A stretch of 50,200 nucleotides of DNA. Origin: an uncultured Oscillibacter sp. (GTDB lineage Bacteria; Bacillota; Clostridia; Oscillospirales; Oscillospiraceae). The stretch covers positions 1 through 50,200 of the forward strand of contig CAJUDV010000015.1 in NCBI GenBank assembly GCA_910585385.1. The letters are read 5' to 3'. Shown here in pieces: positions 24,983 through 32,356 of this stretch. Within the stretch, counting starts at the first letter, position 1; each line of letters starts with the position of its first letter. A program made the translations under genes and the position numbers. The notes beneath the pieces are model-generated. The model worked only from the letters and a program-made list of their open reading frames with translations. It was not told the origin of the DNA and did no database searches.

Positions 24983-25246
24983 ATGAAAAACGTTCTCTTT
25001 GCCAAACGTGTCCGGCCCGACCCCGAGCTTTTGATCCTGAAAGCCGAGCTGCTGGAGGCCCAGGGGGAGCTGGCCTGCGCCTACCAGCAGTTTGACCACG
25101 CCCTGGACCCGGAGCTGGTGGAATCCTGCATCTATCAGATCAGCGCCGTCAAGGCCCGCTGCAACTACCTGATCCGCGCCATCAAGGAGCGCAGTCCCGA
25201 GGCCGCGGCGGCGGCGGACCTCCAGGGAGAGGCCGTATGGACCTGA
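24983..25246 (+). CDS. yaaL: YaaL/DUF2508 family protein
   Basis: The 87-residue soluble, helical protein is of the DUF2508 (YaaL) family, function unknown. Its body, ELLEAQGELACAYQQFDHALDPELVE followed by CNYLIRAIKE, is typical. In Bacillus yaaL lies between recR and bofA; here recR is absent but bofA follows directly, overlapping by 10 bases. AGGAGGGAC precedes ATG 24983; an upstream in-frame extension to 24932 lacks family similarity. The pairing suggests co-expression with bofA. Confidence 0.85.
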   Translation: MKNVLFAKRVRPDPELLILKAELLEAQGELACAYQQFDHALDPELVESCIYQISAVKARCNYLIRAIKERSPEAAAAADLQGEAVWT

Positions 25247-25500
25247 ATCAAAAGATCATCGCCGCCCTGCTGGCGGGGTTCTTCCTCATCGCCCTGCTGC
25301 GGGTGTTCCAGGCCCCTCTGAAAGTGGCGGTTAAGCTGCTGGCCAACACCCTGCTGGGCTTCCTGGCGCTGTGGGCGGTGAACCTCACTTCGGGGATCAC
25401 CGGCCTCACCCTGGGTCTGAACCTCTGGAACGCTCTGGTCATCGGCATCCTGGGTCTGCCGGGCTTCAGCCTGCTGCTGCTGGTACAGTGGATATTATAA
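25237..25500 (+). CDS. bofA: BofA family pro-sigma-K processing regulator
   Basis: The 87-residue membrane protein has two to three hydrophobic segments (about residues 8-22, 33-52 and 62-86). The LKVAVKLLANTLLGFLALWAVN core and the C-terminal LGLPGFSLLLLVQWIL are typical of BofA, which holds the SpoIVFB protease inactive until pro-sigma-K should be cleaved. Whether sigma-K needs processing in this organism is not shown here. The gene overlaps yaaL. Confidence 0.88.
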   Translation: MDLNQKIIAALLAGFFLIALLRVFQAPLKVAVKLLANTLLGFLALWAVNLTSGITGLTLGLNLWNALVIGILGLPGFSLLLLVQWIL

Positions 25501-25647
25501 CCGCCTACATAGTCCAACGAGGCGCGGAGGAGCGGATCTTCCGCGCCTCGTTAACGCCGTTTTTAAAAATACATCCGGAGTATTTTAAAGATAATCGGAG
25601 ATAAATAGAGATTTAAAGAGCTTTCTCCCCGCTAAATGAATTTCATG

Positions 25648-25676
25648 TTGACAGGGGCCGTCCGCTGTGTTATAAA
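25648..25676 (+). promoter_or_regulatory. rplM-rpsI promoter
   Basis: Perfect TTGACA (25648-25653), 17 bases and TATAAA (25671-25676) form a very strong promoter, as expected for ribosomal protein genes. Confidence 0.85.
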
Positions 25677-25683
25677 TAATCTT

Positions 25684-25729
25684 GCTCCAATTTTACCCTG
25701 GAGCGCTTGATTTGTAAAGCAAATACAAA
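25684..25729 (+). promoter_or_regulatory. Possible L13 leader structure
   Basis: The short 5' leader of rplM contains GCTCCA/TGGAGC (25684-25704) and TTTGTA/TACAAA (25711-25729) stems just before the ribosome site. An autoregulatory L13 leader is known in Firmicutes. Here the assignment rests only on position and paired stems. Confidence 0.35.
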
Positions 25730-25751
25730 TATATCATACGGAGGAAACACC

Positions 25752-26183
25752 ATGTCCACTTTTATGGCAAACAAGGCCAACATTGAGCGCAAGTGGTACA
25801 TCCTGGACGCCGCCGGCAAGCCCCTGGGCAAGACCGCCGTCCGGGCCGCCGACCTGCTGCGCGGCAAGACCAAGGTCACCTACACCCCCCACGCCGACTG
25901 CGGCGACAACGTCATCATCATCAACGCCGGCAAGGCCGTCCTCACCGGCAAAAAGGGCACCCAGAAGATCTACCGCACCCACTCCGGCTGGGTGGGCGGT
26001 TTGAAGGAGACCCCCTACCGCATCCTGATGCAGGAAAAGCCCGAGGTGGCCATGCGGGTGGCCGTCCGCGGCATGATGCCCCGGAACACCCTGTCCAAGG
26101 ACTCCCTGAAGCGCCTGCATATCTATGCCGACGCCAACTACGAGCAGCAGGCGCAAAAGCCCATCGCTCTGGACGCTGAATAA
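25752..26183 (+). CDS. rplM: 50S ribosomal protein L13
   Basis: The 143-residue large-subunit protein has the signature IERKWYILDAAGKPLGKTA at the N-terminus, the KVTYTPHADCGDNVIIINA block and the RGMMPRNTLSKDSLKRL motif near residue 110. Length is normal. It starts at ATG 25752 with CGGAGGAAA upstream and is followed 14 bases later by rpsI, the standard L13-S9 operon. Confidence 0.98.
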   Translation: MSTFMANKANIERKWYILDAAGKPLGKTAVRAADLLRGKTKVTYTPHADCGDNVIIINAGKAVLTGKKGTQKIYRTHSGWVGGLKETPYRILMQEKPEVAMRVAVRGMMPRNTLSKDSLKRLHIYADANYEQQAQKPIALDAE

Positions 26184-26197
26184 GGAGGAGTAGAAGA

Positions 26198-26602
26198 ATG
26201 TATCAGTCTAAGAAGCCCTATCTGTACGGCACCGGCCGCCGGAAGTCCTCCGTGGCCCGCGTCCACCTGTTTCCGGGCGGCACCGGCTCTATCACCATCA
26301 ACGGCCGCGACATCGACGAGTACTTCGGCCTGGACACCCTGAAAATGGTAGTCCGTCAGCCCCTGGAGGCCACCGGCAACACCGGCAAGATGGACATCGT
26401 GGCCACCGTCTCCGGCGGCGGCGTGTCCGGCCAGGCCGGCGCCCTGCGCCACGGCATCGCCCGGGCCCTGCTGCTGGCCAGCGAGGACAACCGCCCCATC
26501 CTGAAAAAGGCCGGTTTCCTGACCCGCGATCCCCGCATGAAAGAGCGCAAGAAATACGGCCTCAAGGCCGCCCGCCGCGCGCCCCAGTTCAGCAAGCGCT
26601 GA
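26198..26602 (+). CDS. rpsI: 30S ribosomal protein S9
   Basis: The 134-residue small-subunit protein has YGTGRRKSSVARV near the N-terminus, the GGGVSGQAGALRHGIARALL block, and the conserved basic tail RRAPQFSKR whose last Arg reaches the P-site tRNA. It is the second gene of the L13-S9 operon, with AAGGAGGAG in front, and is followed by a clear terminator. Confidence 0.98.
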   Translation: MYQSKKPYLYGTGRRKSSVARVHLFPGGTGSITINGRDIDEYFGLDTLKMVVRQPLEATGNTGKMDIVATVSGGGVSGQAGALRHGIARALLLASEDNRPILKKAGFLTRDPRMKERKKYGLKAARRAPQFSKR

Positions 26603-26622
26603 TTGCTGTCCGCGTATTTTCG

Positions 26623-26653
26623 AGATGCCGTCCTTCGGGGCGGCATCTTTTCT
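26623..26653 (+). terminator. Terminator of rplM-rpsI
   Basis: Stem AGATGCCG (26623-26630) with CGGCATCT (26641-26648), an inner CC-TTCG-GG loop, and a T run, 20 bases past rpsI. Confidence 0.9.
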
Positions 26654-26659
26654 AAGTCC

Positions 26660-26720
26660 AAAATGTAAAAAGTTCTTGACTTTTTGCGGCCATATGCTTA
26701 TACTGAAAATGTAAAGAGCT
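26660..26720 (+). promoter_or_regulatory. Promoter flanked by direct repeats of the membrane/HTH operon
   Basis: TTGACT (26676-26681), 17 bases and TATACT (26699-26704) form a strong promoter. Direct repeats of AAAATGTAAA plus a near-matching tail flank it at 26660-26672 and 26706-26718, 46 bases apart. They are good candidates for the operator of the HTH protein encoded in the operon. Confidence 0.65.
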
Positions 26721-26741
26721 TTTTACTCGGGAGGTATTGCC

Positions 26742-27107
26742 ATGAAGCGGATCTTTGAAAAGCTGGGGCTTCACAAGATGGACGAGATGGAACAGCACAT
26801 CCTGTTCAAAGCCCAGCGAAACGCCTACCTCTTTCTGGTCATCGCCCTTATGGTCTGGTCCTTTTACGAGAGCGCCCAGGTCTATCTCCATCACAGCCGT
26901 CTGAATCTCCTGCCATCTCTCCTGCTGACGGCGGCGGTGCTGATCCAGTCCTTCTCCCAGCTGGTCCTGCGCCGCAACGCGGTGAAGGACGACGAGGACT
27001 CCTGTGAGACCGGCCCGTTGGTGAAGCTGGTCCTGCTGGCCTGCGTCATCGCCGCCTTGGCGGTCACTGCCGCGGCAGCCGTGGTGCTGATGGGTGTCCG
27101 GGTATGA
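26742..27107 (+). CDS. Small membrane protein upstream of an HTH regulator
   Basis: I do not recognise a named family for this 121-residue protein. It has a basic/acidic N-terminus (KMDEMEQHILFKAQRN) and three predicted membrane spans (about residues 28-45, 55-75 and 92-115). Small membrane proteins of this layout commonly precede a YozG-type Xre regulator in Firmicutes. The stop overlaps the regulator start as ATGA, so they are coupled. GGGAGG lies before the ATG. Confidence 0.75.
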   Translation: MKRIFEKLGLHKMDEMEQHILFKAQRNAYLFLVIALMVWSFYESAQVYLHHSRLNLLPSLLLTAAVLIQSFSQLVLRRNAVKDDEDSCETGPLVKLVLLACVIAALAVTAAAAVVLMGVRV

Positions 27108-27298
27108 AAAACCAGATCAAGGTCCTCCGCAAGGCCAAGGGATACCGCCAGGAGGACCTGGCCGCGGCGGTGGGGGTGTCCCGGCAGACCATCATCGCCA
27201 TTGAGAACGACAAATACAATCCCACACTGGAGCTGGCCATGAGGCTGGCCCGGTATCTGGGAACGACCGTTGAGGAACTGTTTCAACTGGAGGACTGA
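27104..27298 (+). CDS. Xre-family regulator, YozG-like
   Basis: The 64-residue single-domain helix-turn-helix protein is of the YozG/Cro type: QEDLAAAVGVSRQTIIAIENDKYNP (split over residues 17-41) contains the recognition helix. Nothing is present beyond the DNA-binding domain. It is encoded between two membrane-protein genes and probably represses its own operon through the AAAATGTAAA repeats around the promoter. A signal input from the membrane partners is speculative. Confidence 0.88.
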   Translation: MKNQIKVLRKAKGYRQEDLAAAVGVSRQTIIAIENDKYNPTLELAMRLARYLGTTVEELFQLED

Positions 27299-27300
27299 AC

Positions 27301-27621
27301 ATGAAAGACCGATTGATCCCCCTGGCCCCCTACGCCGCCCTTCTGGCCGCCGACTTCTATCTCCTGCCCCCTCTGGCGCGGGATACCGGCGCGGCCATGC
27401 TCCTCATGCTGTGCGTCATGCCGCTGGCGGCGTTTATCACGGCGCTGGCCTGCGGAATGTGCCGGGGCTTTTCTCCCCTGCTGCCGGCTGCCGCCTTTGC
27501 CCTGTTTCTCCCAACAATCCCCATTTACTACAACTCCTCGGCCTGGGTCTACGCCGCGGCCTATGCCGTCATCGTCCTGGCGGGGAACGGGGTGGGACGG
27601 CTCCTCCACGGCAGGCGGTAA
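27301..27621 (+). CDS. Small membrane protein downstream of an HTH regulator
   Basis: The 106-residue hydrophobic protein has about four membrane spans (near residues 7-24, 30-50, 58-74 and 80-100) and a short basic C-terminus GRLLHGRR. There is no recognised family and no catalytic motif. It starts 2 bases after the regulator stop, so it is the third gene of the same operon. Confidence 0.7.
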   Translation: MKDRLIPLAPYAALLAADFYLLPPLARDTGAAMLLMLCVMPLAAFITALACGMCRGFSPLLPAAAFALFLPTIPIYYNSSAWVYAAAYAVIVLAGNGVGRLLHGRR

Positions 27622-28048
27622 AGCCGGGCCGGACTTCCCCGGAGCAATACAATCACGCATTTCATCTGCGCCGTATATCTCCGCACCGCGGAATTCCCAT
27701 TGATCGCCTCCCAAAAAAAGCGGGAAATACGGCGCTGAATCAGACATAGCGCGGATAAAGAGAGCGGGGATGCCTGTGGGCATCCCCGCTCTCTTTGTGT
27801 TCTCACGCCTATATCCGCTTTAAAAAGCTGCTCTCCGACGGCAAGCTGTTAAAATGCCCTATTACGGGCCCACACCGCGGCTTTGCCAGTGTTCTTCGGA
27901 CTTAAAACCCGGTACGGCCAATGGCGGTCTTTGCGCCGGCCAGACCGGTGACGGCGCAGAAGCCGGTCGCTCCCGCCCGTCCATCTCCGCCGCCGGGAGC
28001 GCTTGGAATCCACTCCAGCAGAGATCCCCCGTGCGCATTCACTTCCTC
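27622..28048. other. Gene-free stretch with two hairpins
   Basis: No convincing reading frame was found. It holds a large imperfect hairpin at 27661-27739 (outer stem GCGCCGTAT with ATACGGCGC, TTCA/TGAA beyond a bulge, TTCCC/GGGAA within) and the terminator at 27759-27800. The 28-kb end is featureless to me and may be a decayed gene. Confidence 0.5.
27759..27800 (+). terminator. Terminator in the 27.7-kb gap
   Basis: A perfect 16-bp stem (27759-27774 with 27779-27794, loop TGTG) is followed by TTTGTGTT. It probably ends the membrane/HTH/membrane transcript. Confidence 0.75.
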
Positions 28049-29722
28049 TTAGGCCACCCTCGTCACCACATTGGCGAAGCTGAACCAGCCGCGGGCGTCC
28101 CGGCAGGCGCCGGTCAGGGTTTCCCGCAGCTCCCAGGCCGTCCCCCGGGTATACAGGGGCGACATCACACAGTCGGAGATCAGCAGATCCTCCGCGTCGT
28201 GGAGACAGCCCATGCGGGCGGTACTGTCGGCGGCGCCCGCGATAATGGCCATCAGGGTGTCATACGCGCTGTTGGCGTACTGAACCACGTTGTTGGTGCT
28301 GTCGGAGGTCCAGTTCATCAGAAAGCACTCCGCGTCGTTGCCCACGGCGGTGAGGTCCGCCCCCGCCAGGTCGTATTCCCCCGTGCGCAGGGCGGTCCAC
28401 AGCTCCCGATTGGTGACGCCCACCGGCGTCACCCGCATCCCCAGAACCTCCTGCCACATCTGGCAGACCAGCTGGGCCACGGCTCCGTTTGTCCCCGCGT
28501 CCTCGTAGAGATAGGTCATCTCCCCCAGGCTGACGCCGCTGTCATAGCCCGCCTCGCTCAATAATTCCCTGGCACGGAGACAGCGCTCCTCGTAAGTCTC
28601 CTCGCCGCTGTCCAGCAGATCCCCGCCGGCGGCGCGAAAATCCCTCTCCCCCTCTGGGACGCCGGGCGGCACCAGCCCGCCGGCGGCAAGGGCGCTGACG
28701 CCCGCGGCGGCAGTCAGGGTATCGCGGTTGACGGCCAGGTGCACCGCCTGCCGCACCAAAGGATCCCCCAGCATCTCCCGGCCGCCGTTGAACAGCACGG
28801 CGTAGGTCCCCATCTCCGGGATGGATTTCCAGGTCTCGTCCGCCGCCAGCTCCGCCATCCGCTCCTCCGTCAGGGGCCAGACGGCGTCCACGGTCTTGTG
28901 GTCATAGAGGGAGCGGGCCTCCTCCGCCGTATCGGCGAAGTGAAACACCAGCGTCTGGGGACCGGCCTGGGTGCTGTAATACCGCTCATTCACCACGGCG
29001 GACAGCGTCGCGCCCGCTGTGTAGGACTCCGCCTGATAGGGACCGTTGCACACCAGCGCCGTGGGGTCGGACCACCAGCGCAGGGTCTCCCCGCCGGGAC
29101 GCTGGCTCCGCTCCTCCGCCGCGTCTTTCAGCTTCTGAAGCACATCCTGCCGCAGGGGCATGGTGGCGGGAGAAGTACAGACCTCCGTCAAAAACCAGTC
29201 GTAGCGGCCGCTGAGGACCACCACCAGTGTGTTGTCGTTTTTGGCGGTGACCTGCAGCAGGGACATGTCCCCGGCGGAGCGGGCCTCGTCGTACCCCGCC
29301 ACAACGGACAGCAGCGCCGCGTAGGGGGACCGGCTGGCCGGGTCCGCCAGCCGCTGCCAGGCGTACACAAAGTCCCCGGCCTTTACATTGCTCCCGTCGG
29401 ACCACTTGGCGCTGCGCAGGCGGAAGGTATACGTCACGGTGCCGTCGTAGCTCTCCTCCTGGTCCACAGTCTTGGCCATGCCGCCTGTCACCGTGGGGTT
29501 GCCGGAGACGTCCACCGTCACCCGCATCAGGTTCTCATACAGGTGAGCCAGAATCGTCTGGTCCCCGGTCTCCTCGGCGTAGATGGGGTCCAGGCTCACC
29601 GGGGCCGCTCCCACGCACACGGACAGGGACACCCCGTCCCCCTCTCCGGCGCAGCCCGCCAGCAGTCCAAGACACATGGCCCCGGAGAGGGCCAGGCACG
29701 CCAGTTGTTTCCAAATCCGCAT
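28049..29722 (-). CDS. Peptide ABC transporter substrate-binding lipoprotein (family 5)
   Basis: The 557-residue lipoprotein has lipobox GLLAGC and the family 5 solute-binding fold of OppA/DppA. Conserved landmarks are APVSLDPIYAEET near the N-terminus, YTFRLRSAKWSDGSNVKAGDFVYAWQ (split over about residues 95-120), and VRQAVHLAVNRDTL in the second lobe. It should capture oligopeptides or similar ligands outside the membrane. No permease or ATPase genes adjoin, so it is an orphan that must share a transporter. Two ATGs (29728, 29722) are possible; the second is better spaced from AGAGGAA. Confidence 0.92.
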   Translation of the reverse strand: MRIWKQLACLALSGAMCLGLLAGCAGEGDGVSLSVCVGAAPVSLDPIYAEETGDQTILAHLYENLMRVTVDVSGNPTVTGGMAKTVDQEESYDGTVTYTFRLRSAKWSDGSNVKAGDFVYAWQRLADPASRSPYAALLSVVAGYDEARSAGDMSLLQVTAKNDNTLVVVLSGRYDWFLTEVCTSPATMPLRQDVLQKLKDAAEERSQRPGGETLRWWSDPTALVCNGPYQAESYTAGATLSAVVNERYYSTQAGPQTLVFHFADTAEEARSLYDHKTVDAVWPLTEERMAELAADETWKSIPEMGTYAVLFNGGREMLGDPLVRQAVHLAVNRDTLTAAAGVSALAAGGLVPPGVPEGERDFRAAGGDLLDSGEETYEERCLRARELLSEAGYDSGVSLGEMTYLYEDAGTNGAVAQLVCQMWQEVLGMRVTPVGVTNRELWTALRTGEYDLAGADLTAVGNDAECFLMNWTSDSTNNVVQYANSAYDTLMAIIAGAADSTARMGCLHDAEDLLISDCVMSPLYTRGTAWELRETLTGACRDARGWFSFANVVTRVA

Positions 29723-29792
29723 AAACATGTTCCTCTATTCACCGCCGGCCCAAGGGTCGGAATTTTCAAGCCTTCTTTGGCAATACACTCGT

Positions 29793-29821
29793 ATTATAGA
29801 GAAATCCGCCGTTTTTGTAAA
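29793..29821 (-). promoter_or_regulatory. Promoter of the orphan peptide-binding protein
   Basis: On the minus strand TTTACA (29816-29821), 17 bases and TATAAT (29793-29798) form a strong sigma-A promoter about 70 bases before the start. Confidence 0.75.
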
Positions 29822-29895
29822 GGCGCTCCGGGAAAAAAGTTACAAAACGATGACAGTTTTTAGATTTTATTCACAAATCTCCCGGCCCATGCCAA

Positions 29896-29926
29896 CAAAA
29901 ACGCGGCCCCCGGGCAGGAGGCCGCG
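29896..29926 (-). terminator. Terminator of the DEAD helicase/VOC operon
   Basis: On the minus strand a CGCGGCC/GGCCGCG stem followed by TTTTTG lies just beyond the VOC gene stop. Confidence 0.85.
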
Positions 29927-29936
29927 AAACAAACGC

Positions 29937-30404
29937 TCATTTGTCTGCCAACAGCTTTTCCAGATCCGCCGCGGAGACGTCCATCCGCGCGGACACCTCC
30001 TCCAACGTCTGTCCGGAGGCCAGAAAGCGGCGGACCACCATGCCCATGTCCTCCCCCACCTCAATGAGATGCCCGTCCGGGTCATAGAACCGGACTACCC
30101 GCTGGCCCCAGCTGTGCTCCACCACGTCCCCCAGGCGGCGGATGTCAGGGCGGCGGTCCAGCTTCTTGAGAAAGCCGTCAAAGTCCTTGGCCTCAAAGCA
30201 CAGCTCCAGGTTGTGGGACTGCCGCATCACGCTGTCCGCCGGTACACCGGTGAGCCAGGCGAAGTTCTGCTGCAAGGCCAGTCCGCAGGTGAAGGAGACG
30301 TTGATCCCGTAATCGTGGTCCAGCTCCAGGCCGAACAGCTCCTGGTAGAAGGCCTGAGACACGCGGACATCCGCCACGGAGATCAAAGCAGCTGTATACC
30401 GCAT
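29937..30404 (-). CDS. VOC family (glyoxalase-like) protein
   Basis: The 155-residue protein has a vicinal-oxygen-chelate domain in residues 1-120: SVADVRVSQAFYQELFG at the N-terminus, HNLELCFEAKDFDGF in the middle and RFYDPDGHLIEVGED at the end, which supplies the metal-ligand Glu. The last 30 residues (QTLEEVSARMDVSAADLEKLL) look like an extra helix-turn-helix-like tail seen in some clostridial members. Substrate is unknown. It follows the DEAD helicase by 4 bases and is translated from the same mRNA. Confidence 0.85.
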   Translation of the reverse strand: MRYTAALISVADVRVSQAFYQELFGLELDHDYGINVSFTCGLALQQNFAWLTGVPADSVMRQSHNLELCFEAKDFDGFLKKLDRRPDIRRLGDVVEHSWGQRVVRFYDPDGHLIEVGEDMGMVVRRFLASGQTLEEVSARMDVSAADLEKLLADK

Positions 30405-30408
30405 GGCC

Positions 30409-31569
30409 TCAGCCCTCCACGGCGGTTAAACGGCCGTCGCCGTCAAACTTCACGGAGACAATCTCGTTCCGGGTCTTCTGGGCGATGTCGTCAATCCGCA
30501 TCTTGGAGGGATAGTCCGCCACGAAGGTCACCGCCACGCCCTGGCGCCTGGCCCGGCCGGTGCGGCCGATGCGGTGAACATAGTCCTGGTTCTCGTCGGG
30601 CACGTCGCAGTTGAATACAATGTCCACGTCGTCCACGTCGATGCCCCGGGCCGCCACGTCCGTGGAGACGAAGACCCGGAGCTTTCCCTGGCGGAAGCGG
30701 TCCATCACCTGCTCCCGGCGCTTCTGGGGAATGTCCCCGTGGATGCACTCGGCGTCAATGCCCCGCATCTGGAGGAACTTCGTAATCCGCTCCGTGGAGC
30801 CCTTGGTGTTGCAGAAGGCCATGCAGCGGTCAAAGCCGGTCTCGCTGAGAATTTTCTCAATGGCGTCCGCCTTGCCGTCATAGGACACGTCCATGCGGAA
30901 CTGCTTGATGTCCGGCTTGTTCTGCTCGTCCTCCCGGACGGTGATCTCCTCCGCGTCCCGCTGGTACACCCAGGCGATGTCCATCACCTCCCGGGAGATG
31001 GTGGCGGAGAAGAGGCCCAGATTCCGCCGCTTGCCCATCTTGTCCAGCAGACGGGTCACGTCGTGAACGAAGCCCATGTCCAGCATTCGGTCCGCCTCGT
31101 CCAGCACCACGGTCCGGGCGGTGTCCACCCGGACGGTGCGCCGCTTCATGTGGTCGCTGAGGCGGCCCGGAGTGGCCACCACAATCTGGGGGTGCTTTTT
31201 CAGGGCGTCGATCTGCCGCCCGATGGGCGCGCCGCCGTAGAGGCACACCGTCCGCACGCCGGGCTTGTAGGCCGCCAGATCCCGCAGCTCGTCGGTGATC
31301 TGAATGGCCAGCTCCCGGGTGGGGGCCAGGATCACCGCCTGAACGCTCTCGTCCGCCGGGTCCGTGTGCTCCACAATGGGGATGCCGTAGGCAAAGGTCT
31401 TGCCCGTGCCCGTGGGGGCCTTGGCGATAACGTCCCGCCAGTCCATCATAGGCGGAATGCACCCCGCCTGCACCGGCGTGGACACCTCGATGCGCTTCTC
31501 TCCGATCGCCCGCATGATCTCCGGCGACAGCCCCAAGCTGTCAAACCGGACGCCTTCTGTATATTCCAT
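30409..31569 (-). CDS. DEAD-box RNA helicase
   Basis: The 386-residue ATP-dependent RNA helicase has the core motifs in order: Q motif (TPVQ, residues 31-34), Walker A APTGTGKT (51-58), APTRELA (82-88), DEAD (157-160), SAT (188-190), and in the second RecA domain STDVAARGIDV and HRIGRTGR. The protein ends right after the helicase core, with no basic or RNA-binding tail such as that of CshA or DbpA, so it is a minimal version. A strong promoter precedes it and the VOC gene follows. Confidence 0.93.
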   Translation of the reverse strand: MEYTEGVRFDSLGLSPEIMRAIGEKRIEVSTPVQAGCIPPMMDWRDVIAKAPTGTGKTFAYGIPIVEHTDPADESVQAVILAPTRELAIQITDELRDLAAYKPGVRTVCLYGGAPIGRQIDALKKHPQIVVATPGRLSDHMKRRTVRVDTARTVVLDEADRMLDMGFVHDVTRLLDKMGKRRNLGLFSATISREVMDIAWVYQRDAEEITVREDEQNKPDIKQFRMDVSYDGKADAIEKILSETGFDRCMAFCNTKGSTERITKFLQMRGIDAECIHGDIPQKRREQVMDRFRQGKLRVFVSTDVAARGIDVDDVDIVFNCDVPDENQDYVHRIGRTGRARRQGVAVTFVADYPSKMRIDDIAQKTRNEIVSVKFDGDGRLTAVEG

Positions 31570-31610
31570 AGCTTTTTCCCTTTATTCCATATCATAGTAT
31601 TGTACTGCTT

Positions 31611-31639
31611 ATTATACCCGCAATTCCCCCGGTTGTAAA
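31611..31639 (-). promoter_or_regulatory. Promoter of the DEAD helicase/VOC operon
   Basis: On the minus strand TTTACA (31634-31639), 17 bases and TATAAT (31611-31616). Confidence 0.75.
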
Positions 31640-31694
31640 GTGCCGCCGCACCCGGCGCGGCTTCCCAATTGGGGTTTTTCTCCAGAAGTATGGT

Positions 31695-31768
31695 ATTTTA
31701 GTAAATTTTTGCACAAATCGCCAATAATCCTTGTAAATTTGTGAAAATTATTGTATAATTTTAGTAAA
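31695..31768 (+). promoter_or_regulatory. Promoter and candidate operator of the XRE gene
   Basis: TTGTAA (31731-31736), 17 bases and a perfect TATAAT (31754-31759) form the promoter in a very AT-rich block. ATTTTAGTAAA occurs twice, at 31695-31705 and 31758-31768, one upstream of the -35 and one over the start site, 63 bases (six turns) apart, as expected of an autoregulator's sites. Confidence 0.6.
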
Positions 31769-31854
31769 ATTATGTATTGTGTTCATAACATTTTCGCCTT
31801 TTTATGCTAAATTATTTCCAAGGAGACTCAACTATCCAGCGGGAGGTGTCAAAC

Positions 31855-32070
31855 GTGGCTGAAATGGACTATGTGCGCATTTTACGTGATCTCCGGGAGG
31901 ACGCCGACAAGACCCAGACGCAGATTGCCGAAGTTCTGGGAACTTCCCAGACCATGTACGCGCGGTACGAACGCGGCGCAAACGAATTGCCCATCCACCA
32001 TTTGATTACTTTAAGCAGATACTACGGCGTCAGTACAGATTATCTGCTGGGTCTCAGTAAGGAACGATAA
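31855..32070 (+). CDS. XRE-family transcriptional regulator
   Basis: The 71-residue single helix-turn-helix protein (about residues 18-45: TQIAEVLGTSQTMYARYERG) ends with the SRYYGVSTDYLLGLS motif common to phage-repressor-like Xre proteins. I start it at GTG 31855 because GGGAGGTG precedes it; the frame also opens at ATG 31804, which would add 17 residues without family similarity. The leader contains paired repeats likely to be its operator. Four tandem hairpins begin right at its stop codon. Confidence 0.85.
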   Translation: MAEMDYVRILRDLREDADKTQTQIAEVLGTSQTMYARYERGANELPIHHLITLSRYYGVSTDYLLGLSKER

Positions 32071-32201
32071 GTGCGGACAGGGTCACTCCTGTCCGCACAG
32101 GTTTTCTGAAAAGAATTCCAGAAAACCTGTACGGGGGCAGCGCTTTTCAGTGCCGCCCCCTGATTAAAACAGCGCGGGGAACCTCTCCGGGTTCCCCGCG
32201 C
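32071..32201 (+). repeat. Four tandem stem-loops after the XRE gene
   Basis: Four consecutive stems follow the XRE stop: 32071-32098 (11 bp), 32097-32130 (12 bp), 32133-32160 (imperfect, GC-rich) and 32172-32201 (12 bp). None ends in a U run. The 15-base word CACTCCTGTCCGCAC of the first stem recurs at 32260-32274. This could be a structured 3' end, a small RNA or a decayed repeat element. Confidence 0.6.
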
Positions 32202-32300
32202 ACACCCCTCCTTCCCCCCTATTTCAGCTTTTAAGCTCCTGACAGCCTGTTGTGAACAGCACTCCTGTCCGCACTCTTTTCATGCCGGGCGGATAAACTG

Positions 32301-32333
32301 GAGAGGGCGGGAAACCCCCGCCCTCTCTTCTTT
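32301..32333 (+). terminator. Terminator in the XRE / anti-sigma gap
   Basis: A perfect 11-bp stem GAGAGGGCGGG with its complement (32301-32327) is followed by TTCTTT on the plus strand. It probably ends the XRE transcript and its hairpin array; the minus-strand anti-sigma gene ends 24 bases away. Confidence 0.65.
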
Positions 32334-32356
32334 GGGTAACTTCTCTCCGGGCCCGC

